Shown here one piece after another: positions 1 through 8,145 of a DNA stretch of 36,953 bases (position 1 is the first letter of the stretch; every line of letters begins with the position of its first letter). The notes below the pieces were generated by a model. The model did no database searches. It was not told the DNA's origin and saw only the letters and a list, made by a program, of their open reading frames with translations. This DNA is from SXXH01 sp041165735 (lineage in GTDB: Bacteria; Planctomycetota; UBA1135; GCA-002686595). Location of the stretch: positions 1 to 36,953 of the forward strand of contig JBKDQQ010000029.1 of NCBI GenBank assembly GCA_046341775.1. Direction: 5' to 3'. Position numbers and translations under genes: made by a program.

Positions 1-91
1 CGATCCGGACACGCGCGATGCCGGCGCCGTCCCTGCCAGCCACGCGCCCGCGGTGCGGACCGCGCGCGCTCGAACTCGACCTCCGACGGCC

Positions 92-517
92 TCAACCGGC
101 GGTCGCGGGGCCACCCGGGCGCAGCACGGGCGTCGGGCGGAACTCGTCGTCGACCGCGACCATGGTCACGTCGGCCTCGGTCACATGCACGGCCGTGCCC
201 CCGCCGAAGCGCCGTTCGGCCCACACGGAGACATGCACGAGGATCGAGCTGCGTCCGACGCGCTTGGTCTCGGTGAAGAACGAGACGAGGTCGCCCGTGA
301 AGACGGGTTGCTTGAACTCGACCTTGTCCATCGACACGGTCACGACCTTCGACGGGTGCCAGCGATGGGCTTCGATGGCCGCCGCCAAGTCGATCTCCGA
401 CAGGATCACGCCACCGAAGATGGTGCCCAGCGCGTTCGTGTCGCGCGGCATCATCAAGCGGCGGATGGCGGGGATCTTGCCCTCGGGATAGACGCTCTCG
501 GCCTTGGCTTCGGTCAT
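92..517 (-). CDS. Acyl-CoA thioesterase, hotdog fold (YciA/BFIT-like)
   Basis: A 141-residue protein, the usual size of a single-hotdog acyl-CoA thioesterase that hydrolyses acyl-CoA to free acid and CoA in the cytosol. Residues 26-50 carry the typical active-site stretch (DTNALGTIFGG followed by EIDLAAAIEA), with Asp43 as the probable catalytic acid; this is followed by the VSMDKVEFKQPV strand and TGDLV turn of this family. The ATG at 517 is chosen because AGGAG lies 5 nt upstream and because it overlaps the stop of the upstream hydrolase gene as ATGA (4 bp), which implies translational coupling. The open frame runs further upstream, but only as a shadow of the hydrolase. The natural acyl substrate cannot be read from the sequence. 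Bases 1-91 after the stop hold nothing I can support. Confidence 0.9.
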   Translation of the reverse strand: MTEAKAESVYPEGKIPAIRRLMMPRDTNALGTIFGGVILSEIDLAAAIEAHRWHPSKVVTVSMDKVEFKQPVFTGDLVSFFTETKRVGRSSILVHVSVWAERRFGGGTAVHVTEADVTMVAVDDEFRPTPVLRPGGPATAG

Positions 518-1149
518 GGCAGCTCCTGCACGTGGCGCAGCGCGTACTCTCGCACGCACGCCTGCAATTCCAGCCCGGTCTCGTCGAAGAAGTGGCCGGA
601 ATTGGCGATTTCCACCGCCTCGAAGCCCGGCGGCAAGGTCGGGAACTGGCGCCGCAAGTCCGACAACGTGCCGAACTCGTCGCGGTCGGCCATGACGACG
701 ATCCCCGGTTGCCGCACCTCGGCGAAGTAGCCGACCTGGAAGGCCTTGACCGGCAGCGCCACCAGCACGAGGCGCCGGATGCGTTCGTCGACCAGGGCGC
801 GCTGGACCGCGGTGCGCGAACCGAACGAGAAGCCGCCCGCCCACAGCTGCGCTTGCGGATGCCGCGCCTGCATCCAGTCGAGGCACGCCCCCAGATCATC
901 CGCTTCGCCTCCTTGGCCATGGTGCTCGCCCGCGGAACGCCGCACGCCGCGGAAGTTGAAGCGCAGGGTCGGGATGCCCGCCTCCGCCAAGCCCTTGGCG
1001 GCGCGGAACACCACCTTGTTGTCCATGGTGCCGCCGTAGAGCGGATGCGGATGGCAGAACACGGCGACGACCTTGCTGGTCGCGCCCTTGGGAGGCTCCC
1101 ACAGCTTGGCCTCGAGCGGACCGCAGGGGCCGGGAACGAAGAGATCCAT
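514..1149 (-). CDS. Alpha/beta hydrolase (COG2945-like)
   Basis: A 211-residue soluble alpha/beta hydrolase. The N-terminal HPHPLYGGTMDNKV segment (residues 33-46) and FNFRGVRRSAGEH (64-76) are typical of the small COG2945-type hydrolases. The nucleophile elbow is GFSFG with Ser108; Asp155 (ADRDEF) and His186 (SGHFF) complete a plausible triad. No signal peptide is seen, so it is probably cytosolic. It is the first gene of a two-gene unit with the thioesterase, the stop and start overlapping by 4 bp; a shared role in ester or thioester turnover is inference only. A -10-like TACAAT lies 10 nt before the ATG and no Shine-Dalgarno is seen. Substrate unknown. Confidence 0.88.
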   Translation of the reverse strand: MDLFVPGPCGPLEAKLWEPPKGATSKVVAVFCHPHPLYGGTMDNKVVFRAAKGLAEAGIPTLRFNFRGVRRSAGEHHGQGGEADDLGACLDWMQARHPQAQLWAGGFSFGSRTAVQRALVDERIRRLVLVALPVKAFQVGYFAEVRQPGIVVMADRDEFGTLSDLRRQFPTLPPGFEAVEIANSGHFFDETGLELQACVREYALRHVQELP

Positions 1150-1159
1150 GGAGGCGAAG

Positions 1160-1165
1160 ATTGTA
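1160..1165 (-). promoter_or_regulatory. Candidate -10 box for the hydrolase-thioesterase unit
   Basis: On the minus strand this reads TACAAT, 5 of 6 matches to TATAAT, ending 10 nt before the ATG at 1149. The 10-nt gap contains no purine-rich ribosome binding site, so transcription from here would give an almost leaderless mRNA. No good -35 is visible. It is one of several such boxes in the window. Confidence 0.4.
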
Positions 1166-1223
1166 GGGAGGCTGGCCTCGGAAGTTGCGCATCGCGCACA
1201 ATCACCGCGGACGACGCCACCCC

Positions 1224-2705
1224 ATGGCCAACAGCACCGACTCCTTGCCCCTCGCCGCCCGCCTCGCCGGCATGCTGCAAGCCCCGCGCGAGCTGTGGAT
1301 CGTCTACCTGCTCAAGCTGGTGGCCGTCGCCGGTTATGGCGTGCTCAACTCGACGCTCGTGCTGTGGCTCTCGGCCGACTTCGGCTGGAGCGACGAGCGC
1401 GCCGCGGCGGTGGTGCTGGCGTGGTCGTTGTCGATGACAGTGGGCACGGTCCTCGTCGGGTCGTTGACCGACGCGCTGGGCCTCAAGCGCACCTTCTTCA
1501 TCGGCGTCGTGCTGTGCGTGCTCGCGCGGGCCACGATGGTCTTCGCGGAGACGCCCGTGATCGCCATCGGCGCAGGCCTCGTGCCCTTGGCGCTGGGCGA
1601 GGCGATGGCGACGCCGGTGCTGGTGGCGGCGGTGCGGCGCTACTCCTCGACCAGCCAGCGCTCGTTCGCCTTCTCGTTGTTCTACGCGATGATGAACGTC
1701 GGCTTCCTCGTCGCCGGCTTCAGCTTCGACTGGGTGCGCGAGGGACTCGGCGAAGCAGGACGCCTTTCGCTGCCGCTCGTCGGGGCCGAGATCGGAACAT
1801 ATCGCGCGTTGCTGCTCCTGAGCCTCGGCATCGAGGTGCTGCTGCTGCCGCTGGTGTGGTTCCTGCGCGAAGGCGTCGAGGCCACGGACGAGGGCGTGGT
1901 CGTCGCGCCCGCGCAGCCGGCCGCCGCGCAGGCGACGAGCGGCGGGCCGCTGGGCTCGGCGTGGGCGGTGGTGCGCAAGAGCGCGCGCGACACCGCGGCG
2001 CTCTTCTCGAGCCTCGTGCGCCAGGACGGCTTCTGGCGACTGATCGCGTTCCTGCTGATGATCGCCTTCCTCAAGCTGATCTTCATGCAGATGTACTACG
2101 TCTACCCGAAGTTCGGCATCCGCGAGCTCGGCCCCGGCGCGCCGGTGGGCCGCCTGTGGGCGATCAACAGCATCCTCATCATCGCGCTCGTGCCCGTCGT
2201 GGGCCTGCTGACGAGCAAGTACTCGGCATACCGCATGGTCGTCGTCGGGGGCATCGTCTCGGCGGCGTCCGTGTTCGTCATGGCCCTGCCCGTGGAGTGG
2301 TTCCAGGGCCTCGCCGACGGCTGGTTCGGCCGCTTCGTGGCGCACTCCTACCTCGGCCTCGAAGGGCCGGTGCACCCGTACTACCCGATGATCGCGCTGT
2401 TCGTGGTCGGGTTGTCGATCGGCGAGGCGCTGTATTCGCCGCGCGTGTACGAATACGCCGCCGCCATCGCGCCCAAGGGGCAGGAGACCTCGTACGCGGC
2501 GCTCTCCTACATCCCCTTCCTGCTGGCGAAGCTCTTGATCGGCGCCTTCTCCGGCCTGCTCTTGTCGCGCTACTGCCCCGCCGAGGGGCCGCGCGACTCG
2601 GGCACGATGTGGCTCTTCGTGGCGCTGACGGCGAGCATCGCGCCCGTCGGCCTGCTGCTGCTCGCGCGCCGCATCCGCGTCAAGGAAGCTGGACGAGCCG
2701 ACTGA
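1224..2705 (+). CDS. MFS transporter (possibly POT-like)
   Basis: A 493-residue polytopic inner-membrane protein with about 12 hydrophobic segments. The cytoplasmic loop after TM2 carries the MFS motif-A signature GSLTDALGLKR (residues 79-89). The C-terminal half has charged, proline-containing signatures (MYYVYPKFGI, GEALYSPRVYEYAAAIAPKGQE) that recall peptide/POT-type carriers, but the match is not close enough to name a substrate. The ATG at 1224 is chosen because the protein then starts just before an amphipathic segment and TM1; upstream in-frame TTG codons would add a basic, non-conserved tail. No Shine-Dalgarno is evident. The next gene starts 17 bp downstream on the same strand, so the two are probably cotranscribed. 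Confidence 0.85.
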   Translation: MANSTDSLPLAARLAGMLQAPRELWIVYLLKLVAVAGYGVLNSTLVLWLSADFGWSDERAAAVVLAWSLSMTVGTVLVGSLTDALGLKRTFFIGVVLCVLARATMVFAETPVIAIGAGLVPLALGEAMATPVLVAAVRRYSSTSQRSFAFSLFYAMMNVGFLVAGFSFDWVREGLGEAGRLSLPLVGAEIGTYRALLLLSLGIEVLLLPLVWFLREGVEATDEGVVVAPAQPAAAQATSGGPLGSAWAVVRKSARDTAALFSSLVRQDGFWRLIAFLLMIAFLKLIFMQMYYVYPKFGIRELGPGAPVGRLWAINSILIIALVPVVGLLTSKYSAYRMVVVGGIVSAASVFVMALPVEWFQGLADGWFGRFVAHSYLGLEGPVHPYYPMIALFVVGLSIGEALYSPRVYEYAAAIAPKGQETSYAALSYIPFLLAKLLIGAFSGLLLSRYCPAEGPRDSGTMWLFVALTASIAPVGLLLLARRIRVKEAGRAD

Positions 2706-2722
2706 GGCGCGCCCGAGGGTCC

Positions 2723-4168
2723 ATGGCGCGCCGCATCCTCCTCCTCGCCCGGGCCTTGCTCGCGGCGCGCTTGTCGCAAGGGGAATGGCCCGTGGCGCCG
2801 CTCGTCGCGCAAGGTTCGTTCGCCGCGCTGCTCGCGTGGCTGGCGCGCGACGGCATGGGCGCGTGGCCTTGGGCGGCGTGCGCGTTGTCCTTGTCGCTCG
2901 CGCTGGTCGCGCTGCCCTTGCTCGGCGAGTTCGCGCCCGTCGTCGCGGACGACCCGGCGCGCGAATGGCTCGAGGCGCAACCGGCGAGGCCGATCGAGGT
3001 CCGCGTGGCGCGCGCCCTCGCCGTGGCGACGCTGGTGTGGATCGTGGCGGCGGCGGCGCTGCTGCCGCTGGCGCTCTTGGCGCCTCCTTCCATGGACGTG
3101 CTGGATCGCTGCGCGCTGTTCGGCGCCGGGCTCGCGCAAGCGACCTTCCTAGCCGCGAGCCTGCTCGCCGTGCACGCGTGGCTGGGCGCGCGCGCGCATG
3201 GCGCGCTCGTGGCGTTGCAGACCGCGTTGATGGCGCTGGTGGTGGTGGGCGGGCTCGTCGGAGTGCGCCACCTCGGCGCGCTGCGCGAACTCGACGGCCC
3301 GAGCGGATGGCTGCACTTGTCGCCCAGCGCGTGGTTCGCGCACGGCTGGGCCGCGGACGGCTCGGCGTGGCCGGCGCTCGCCGCCTCGGCGGCGGCGGGG
3401 TTGCTGCTCGCGTTCGGCCCGCCGGGCAAGCAGGCCCACGGCGGCGGAGGGGGGTTGCGCGACGCGCTGCTCGCGCCGCTGCGACGCCTCGCGCTGTCGA
3501 CCTGGGTGCGACGCGACGAGCGCGCCGGCTTCGCCTTCACCTGGGAGGCGCTGCCGAAGGAGCGCGACTTCGTGCTGCGCACCTATCCATTGCTCGGCAT
3601 TCCGTTGGCGTTCCTGTGGGTGGGCCTGCGCGAAGGCGACGAGGACCTGCGCGGCGGCACCATCGCCCTGCTCTTGTTCGCTCCGGCGATCTACTTGCCC
3701 GTGCTCCTGTCGCAGGTGCCCGGCAGCCGCGGCCATGCCGCGCGCTGGATCCTCGACGGAGCGCCCTGCGACCACGCGCCCATCGAATCCGGCGCGCACA
3801 AGGCGCTGTGCCTGCGCGTGCTGCTGCCGTTGTTCGCGCTGCTGGTGGGCGTCGCGCTGGCGGTGGGCGAAGGCGCCACGGCCGCCCGCCTGGCGCCGGT
3901 GGCCTTCCTCGCCACTTGCCTGCTGGCGCGGGCGCTGTGGGGCCGCTGCGTCGCCGGACTGCCGCTTTCGGTGGCGCCCGAACGCGTGGAGGCCCCGCTC
4001 GACATGACCGGCACGATGGTCGCGCTGGCCTTCGGGGCCACGCTGCTCGCCACGGCTTCGTGGGCGCTGCTCTCGAACTGGGGCGCCGTGGCCGCCTGCG
4101 CGGCGCTGCTCTTCGCGCTGCGCGCCCGCGAGCGCCGCGCGCCCGCGGATCCCGTCAAGCAAATTTGA
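2723..4168 (+). CDS. Polytopic membrane protein, possibly ABC-2-like permease
   Basis: A 481-residue, very hydrophobic Ala/Leu-rich protein with about 10-12 predicted membrane spans. It has a charged central loop around residues 230-270 (PPGKQAHGGGGG, then LSTWVRRDERAGF) and a conserved-looking soluble segment (TWEALPKERDFVLR; later VPGSRGHAARWILDGAP). The two-lobe layout recalls ABC-2-type permeases, but there is no ATP-binding subunit nearby and no family signature I can name with confidence. Start: the ATG at 2723 is 17 bp after the MFS stop; the frame is open far upstream but only as a shadow of the MFS gene. It ends 12 bp from the convergent pseudouridine synthase. Function unknown. Confidence 0.75.
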   Translation: MARRILLLARALLAARLSQGEWPVAPLVAQGSFAALLAWLARDGMGAWPWAACALSLSLALVALPLLGEFAPVVADDPAREWLEAQPARPIEVRVARALAVATLVWIVAAAALLPLALLAPPSMDVLDRCALFGAGLAQATFLAASLLAVHAWLGARAHGALVALQTALMALVVVGGLVGVRHLGALRELDGPSGWLHLSPSAWFAHGWAADGSAWPALAASAAAGLLLAFGPPGKQAHGGGGGLRDALLAPLRRLALSTWVRRDERAGFAFTWEALPKERDFVLRTYPLLGIPLAFLWVGLREGDEDLRGGTIALLLFAPAIYLPVLLSQVPGSRGHAARWILDGAPCDHAPIESGAHKALCLRVLLPLFALLVGVALAVGEGATAARLAPVAFLATCLLARALWGRCVAGLPLSVAPERVEAPLDMTGTMVALAFGATLLATASWALLSNWGAVAACAALLFALRARERRAPADPVKQI

Positions 4169-4180
4169 CAAACACCCGCG

Positions 4181-5245
4181 TCAGCGGCGCTCGTCGAGGT
4201 AGTCGGCCATGTCGCGCGGCAAGGGCGCCAGCACCTCGAGCCGCGACCCGTCGTGCGGCGTGCGGAAGACGATCCGGTGCGCGTGCAAGGCCTGGCGCGG
4301 CAGGCCGAGCAGCTCGAGGTCGCGCTCGTCGAGCGTCCCCTCCAGCGCCTTCTCGAACAAGGTGTCGTCGGGACCGTAGAGCTTGTCCCCCACGATCGCG
4401 TGCCCGATCGCCGACAAGTGCACGCGGATCTGGTGCTGGCGGCCCGTGATCGGCTTGCACGCCACCAGCGCGCAGTCGCGCCCGCGCTCGACCACGCGCC
4501 ATTCCGTGCGGCACGGCGCGCCATCGGCGAGCACCGCCATCTTCAAGTCGATGCGCCCCACGCGCGACTGCCCGATCGGGTACTCGATCGCGCCGCCGTC
4601 CTTCTGCGGCACGCCCCACACGAGCGCGAGGTACTCCTTCTCGACTTCGCGCTCCTCGAACTGGCGGCGCAGCTCGGTGTGCGCCTCGGGGTGGCGGCCG
4701 ATCACGACGATGCCGCTCGTGTCCTTGTCGATCCGGTGCGCCAGGCGCGGCGCGCCGCCCTGCTCGAGCTCGTGCCCCGCGCCGTAGATGGCGTGCACCC
4801 GCTGGATCAGCGTGTCCGACAAGTACCGCCCGCTCGGGTGCACCGGCATGCCCGGCGGCTTGTCGACCACCAGCACCGCGGGATCCTCGTGCAGCACGAC
4901 CACGCCGCCCGGATCGGCGCTGGTCACGGGCGCGCGCAGCGGCTCGGGGATGACGACCACCACCGTCGAGCCGTGGCGCAGCTTGCGCCCGGGGCGCGTG
5001 TCCTTGGTCGGCGCGCCGCTGCCGTTCGGCTTGTCGGGGGTGCTGCCGTCGACCAGCACCAGTCCGTCGCGCACGAGCTCCTGCACCGACGAACGCGAAC
5101 GCCACGAAAGGTGGTGCGCGAGGAATGCGTCGAGGCGCATCTCGAACTGGTCGTGCCGCGCCCCGAAGGCCGACGCATCGACGCGCAGCACGACTTCGGT
5201 CTTCGCCTGCGACAGGTCGCGATCCTTGCCGTGCACGCCGCCCAT
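4181..5245 (-). CDS. RluA-family pseudouridine synthase
   Basis: A 354-residue protein that isomerises uridine to pseudouridine in rRNA or tRNA. The N-terminal part (about 30-100) looks like an S4 RNA-binding domain (RLDAFLAHHL, VQELVRDGLVLVDG). The catalytic domain carries the RluA signature HRIDKDTSG at 170-178 with catalytic Asp173, the VVDKPPGMPVHP strand at 127-137 and the KPITGRQHQIRVHL motif at 264-277. The length fits the RluC/RluD type. The substrate uridine cannot be told from sequence, so no symbol is given. It lies 209 bp downstream of rpsU on the same strand, beyond a strong hairpin, so it may have its own promoter. A weak GAGGA lies 11 nt before the ATG. Confidence 0.95.
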   Translation of the reverse strand: MGGVHGKDRDLSQAKTEVVLRVDASAFGARHDQFEMRLDAFLAHHLSWRSRSSVQELVRDGLVLVDGSTPDKPNGSGAPTKDTRPGRKLRHGSTVVVVIPEPLRAPVTSADPGGVVVLHEDPAVLVVDKPPGMPVHPSGRYLSDTLIQRVHAIYGAGHELEQGGAPRLAHRIDKDTSGIVVIGRHPEAHTELRRQFEEREVEKEYLALVWGVPQKDGGAIEYPIGQSRVGRIDLKMAVLADGAPCRTEWRVVERGRDCALVACKPITGRQHQIRVHLSAIGHAIVGDKLYGPDDTLFEKALEGTLDERDLELLGLPRQALHAHRIVFRTPHDGSRLEVLAPLPRDMADYLDERR

Positions 5246-5362
5246 CTATCCGGGCATCCTCGCCCGCCGAGCGCCCCCGGGCAACCCCGCGCGCGCGGCG
5301 TGCCGCGCGAACTCATCCGCGATGCGCGTCGGGGCGGCGCGTCCCATCGTCCCATCCATGCG

Positions 5363-5392
5363 CGAACCCGGGCACACAGCGACCCGGGTTCG
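5363..5392 (-). terminator. Candidate hairpin terminator downstream of rpsU
   Basis: CGAACCCGGG (5363-5372) pairs perfectly with CCCGGGTTCG (5383-5392) around a 10-nt loop, giving a 10-bp GC-rich stem about 60 nt beyond the rpsU stop. No U-tract follows, so classical intrinsic termination is uncertain; it may instead be a 3' stabiliser or act with Rho. I checked the GGTTCGAA for a tRNA T-arm, but the flanks do not pair as a tRNA. Confidence 0.4.
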
Positions 5393-5454
5393 AACGGCGC
5401 CCACGCGATGGAAGCGCGCGCGGCGGATGAAGAAGAAGGCGGAGGCGTGGAGCC

Positions 5455-5703
5455 TCAGCTCGGGCGCGGCTTGCGCGCGACGGTGCGCTTGCGGCGCACG
5501 CCGGTGCGCGGCTGGTTCTTGCGCGTGGCCTTCTGGATGTTGCGCAGGCGCTCGCGGCGTTCGCGGCGGCGCTTGTCCGAGCGCTTCTCGTGCCAGGTGT
5601 TGGCCTTGGCCAGGCGGAACACGCCGCCGTAGTTGCACTGGCGCTTGAAGCGGCGCAGGGCGGCCTCGAGGGACTCGTTCGGACGGATCTGGACCTTGAT
5701 CAC
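5455..5703 (-). CDS. rpsU: 30S ribosomal protein S21
   Basis: An 82-residue S21 of the small ribosomal subunit. The N-terminus (VIKVQIRPNESLEAALRRFK) and the RQCNYGGVFR segment are the S21 core; the rest is extremely basic. The common forms are about 58-71 residues, so this one has a longer Arg/Lys-rich C-terminal tail (RKNQPRTGVRRKRTVARK). The start is the GTG at 5703: AAGGAAG lies about 8 nt upstream and it places the canonical I-K-V-x-I-R right at the N-terminus; longer in-frame extensions are not conserved. Translation begins with Met in vivo. It stands divergently to the RecD2-like gene, with 170 bp between. Confidence 0.95.
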   Translation of the reverse strand: MIKVQIRPNESLEAALRRFKRQCNYGGVFRLAKANTWHEKRSDKRRRERRERLRNIQKATRKNQPRTGVRRKRTVARKPRPS

Positions 5704-5783
5704 TCGCTGTACTTCCTTGGACGCGTTCGGGGGATGCTGTGTGGACTGCGCGGCGACCCGATCCGGCGCGCAGAGGGGCGAAT

Positions 5784-5812
5784 AGCCTAGCGGATGGCCT
5801 GCCGCGAGCCAA
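5784..5812 (-). promoter_or_regulatory. Candidate rpsU promoter
   Basis: On the minus strand TTGGCT (5807-5812) and TAGGCT (5784-5789) are separated by exactly 17 nt, facing rpsU. TTGGCT matches 4 of 6 consensus bases and TAGGCT 3 of 6, which is modest. The mRNA leader would be about 75 nt. Confidence 0.3.
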
Positions 5813-5873
5813 GAGCCGACCCCCCGCCGACGCGGGCTGGACGGGCACCCCCGCGGCACGCCATCCTGCTCGG

Positions 5874-8129
5874 GTGGCGGAACGCGGTGGCACGACGGAC
5901 AAGGAGGAGTTGCGGGGCACGATCGACCGCATCACCTTCCATTCCGACGAGACGCTGTACGCCGTTCTAAGAATCAACCCCGAAAAGGGTTACGGAAACC
6001 AAGTCGGGCAAGGCTTGTACGCGCCGCTGCTCGTCACGGCCGTCGGCAAGATCGACCAGCCCGCCGAAGGATTGCGCGTCCACCTGCACGGGCGTTGGAC
6101 GGTCCACAAGGCCCACGGACCGCAGTTCGAGTTCGACGATGTGGTCGTCCTGCCGCCCGCCGGAGTCGAAGGAGCCGTGCGCTACCTCGCGTCCGAGCGC
6201 TTCCCCGGCATCGGCGAAGTGCTGGCGCGGCGCGTCGTCGAGGCGCTGCAAGGCGCGGCGCCCGGGGCGGACCCGTTCCAGGCGATCGCCGATCGGCCCG
6301 AGCTGCTCGACGGGGTCAAGGGCCTCAAGCCGCCGCTGAAGGAGCTGCTGGTCGGCGTGGTGCGCGCCGACCTCGGCACCCACCAGGTGCACGCCTTCCT
6401 GCGCGGCGGCGGCCTCGGGCCGGCGCAAGCGGCGGCCATCGTCAAGAAATTCGGACACGACTGCGAGGGCCGGCTGCGCGAGAACCCGTACTTGATCGCG
6501 CATGGGGTGCGCGGGATCGGCTTCGGCGTGGCGGACAAGCTCGCGCTGGGCCTCGGCATCACCGTCGACGACCCGCGCCGCGCGCGCGCCGCGACCCTCC
6601 ACGCGCTCGAGTCGGCGGCGGACGACGGACACAGCTGCCTCGTCGTCGACGAGCTCGTCGAGCGGGCGCGCGCGACGGTGCGCGAGGAGATCCCCGAACC
6701 CGTCGTGCGCGAGGCGGTGGCGGACCTGGCGCGCGACAAGGACGAAGGCCTCGTGGTCGAGCAGTGCTCCGACGGCGCGACGCGCGCCTGGCTGCCGTGG
6801 CTCGCAGCGTCCGAGTCGGGGCTGGCGCGCCGCGCGAAGGAGCTGCTGCACGCCCCGCCGGTGCCGGCGCTCGCCACGGCGCGCGAGCTCGCCGACCACG
6901 AGCGGCGCGTGGGGATCGAGCTGCATCCGCTGCAGCGCGAGGCGGTGCTGGGGTTGCTGTCGCGGCCGATGGCGCTGCTGACGGGCGGCCCCGGTGTCGG
7001 CAAGACGACGATCACGCGCTTCGTGGTCGCGCTCGCCAAGCAGAGCGGCGCGCGCGTGCTGCTGGCCTCGCCCACCGGCCGCGCGGCCAAGCGCATGGCC
7101 GAGGCCACCGGCGCCGAGGCGCAGACCATCCACCGCATGCTGGGCTGGAACCCGCAGGACGGGGCGTTCCTGCACGACCGGAAGAACCCGCTGCAGGCGG
7201 ATCTCGTCGTCGTGGACGAGATCTCCATGCTCGACGTGGCGCTGGCGCACCACCTCGCCAAGGCGACGCAGGCGCCGACGCGCCTCGTGCTGATCGGCGA
7301 CCCGGACCAACTGCCCAGCGTCGGGCCGGGCAACGTGCTGGCCGACCTGCTCGCGTCCGGCGTCGTGCCCACCTGGCGCTTGACGCACATCTACCGCCAA
7401 GGCGCCGCGAGCCTGATCAAGGTCAACGCGCACCACATCCTGCGCGGAGAGGAGCTCGAGCTGCCCGCGCGCGGCGACCTGGCGGGCGACTTCTACCACT
7501 TCGTGGTCGACGATCCGGCGGAGTGCGCCGAGCGCCTCGTGGAGGTCGTGACGCGCAGGATCCCGGAGCGCTTCGGCCTCGACTGGGTCGACGACGTGCA
7601 GGTCGTGGCGCCGATGTACCGCGGCGAATGCGGCGTGGACGCGCTCAACGAACGCCTGCGCCAGGCGCTGGGCTCGGGAGGACGCGAGGTGCGGCTCGGG
7701 TCGCGCACGTGGCGCGTGGGCGATCGCGTGATCCACGTGCGCAACGACTACGAGAAGGAGGTCTACAACGGCGACATGGGCCGCATCGTGCGCGTCGACG
7801 ACGACGGTTCGCTGGCGGTGCGGTACCCGGAGCGCGTGGTCGAGTACGAACCCACCGAACTGGGCGACCTGCAGAGCGCCTTCGCCATCACCGTGCACCG
7901 CTCCCAGGGCGGCGAGTTCCCCGCCGTGGTGGTGCCGCTCGCCACGCAGCACGCCTTGATGCTGCAGCGCAACCTGCTCTACACGGCGGTGACGCGCGCG
8001 CGCAAGCTGTGCGTGCTGGTGGGATCGCGGCGCGCGCTGCACATGGCGCTCTCCAACGTCGAACGGGCGCGCCGCGAGTCCTTCCTCGCGCGGCGCCTGC
8101 GCGACATGCTCGCGCCCGCCGAGGCCTGA
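5874..8129 (+). CDS. RecD2-like 5'-3' DNA helicase (SF1B)
   Basis: A 751-residue RecD2-type ATP-dependent helicase, acting in DNA repair without RecBC. The N-terminal part (10-90) has the OB-like opening (GTIDRITFHSDETLYAVLRI) seen in RecD2, followed by helix-hairpin-helix repeats at about 100-225 (LASERFPGIGEVLARRVVEAL; GVRGIGFGVADKLA). Helicase motifs follow: Walker A GGPGVGKTT at 371-379, Walker B VVDEISMLD at 446-454, GDPDQLPSVG at 475-484, TVHRSQGGEFP at 673-683 and LLYTAVTRARK at 701-711. Length fits RecD2. The GTG at 5874 is the best start by homology with the N-terminal strand; the frame is open upstream to a GTG at 5739, and no clear Shine-Dalgarno supports either, so the N-terminus is uncertain. 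No recB or recC is nearby. Confidence 0.93.
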   Translation: MAERGGTTDKEELRGTIDRITFHSDETLYAVLRINPEKGYGNQVGQGLYAPLLVTAVGKIDQPAEGLRVHLHGRWTVHKAHGPQFEFDDVVVLPPAGVEGAVRYLASERFPGIGEVLARRVVEALQGAAPGADPFQAIADRPELLDGVKGLKPPLKELLVGVVRADLGTHQVHAFLRGGGLGPAQAAAIVKKFGHDCEGRLRENPYLIAHGVRGIGFGVADKLALGLGITVDDPRRARAATLHALESAADDGHSCLVVDELVERARATVREEIPEPVVREAVADLARDKDEGLVVEQCSDGATRAWLPWLAASESGLARRAKELLHAPPVPALATARELADHERRVGIELHPLQREAVLGLLSRPMALLTGGPGVGKTTITRFVVALAKQSGARVLLASPTGRAAKRMAEATGAEAQTIHRMLGWNPQDGAFLHDRKNPLQADLVVVDEISMLDVALAHHLAKATQAPTRLVLIGDPDQLPSVGPGNVLADLLASGVVPTWRLTHIYRQGAASLIKVNAHHILRGEELELPARGDLAGDFYHFVVDDPAECAERLVEVVTRRIPERFGLDWVDDVQVVAPMYRGECGVDALNERLRQALGSGGREVRLGSRTWRVGDRVIHVRNDYEKEVYNGDMGRIVRVDDDGSLAVRYPERVVEYEPTELGDLQSAFAITVHRSQGGEFPAVVVPLATQHALMLQRNLLYTAVTRARKLCVLVGSRRALHMALSNVERARRESFLARRLRDMLAPAEA

Positions 8130-8145
8130 GCCGCGCCGCCGGGTC

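Noticed and set aside
1..91. End of a further gene at the left edge
   Set aside because: Several frames are open but too short to show any motif or codon pattern.
2723..4168. Naming the membrane protein as an ABC exporter subunit
   Set aside because: Topology is suggestive, but no ATPase gene is adjacent and no family signature is certain.
5380..5400. GGTTCGAAC resembling a tRNA T-loop
   Set aside because: Flanking bases do not form a T-stem and no acceptor or anticodon arm is found; the bases belong to the hairpin at 5363-5392.
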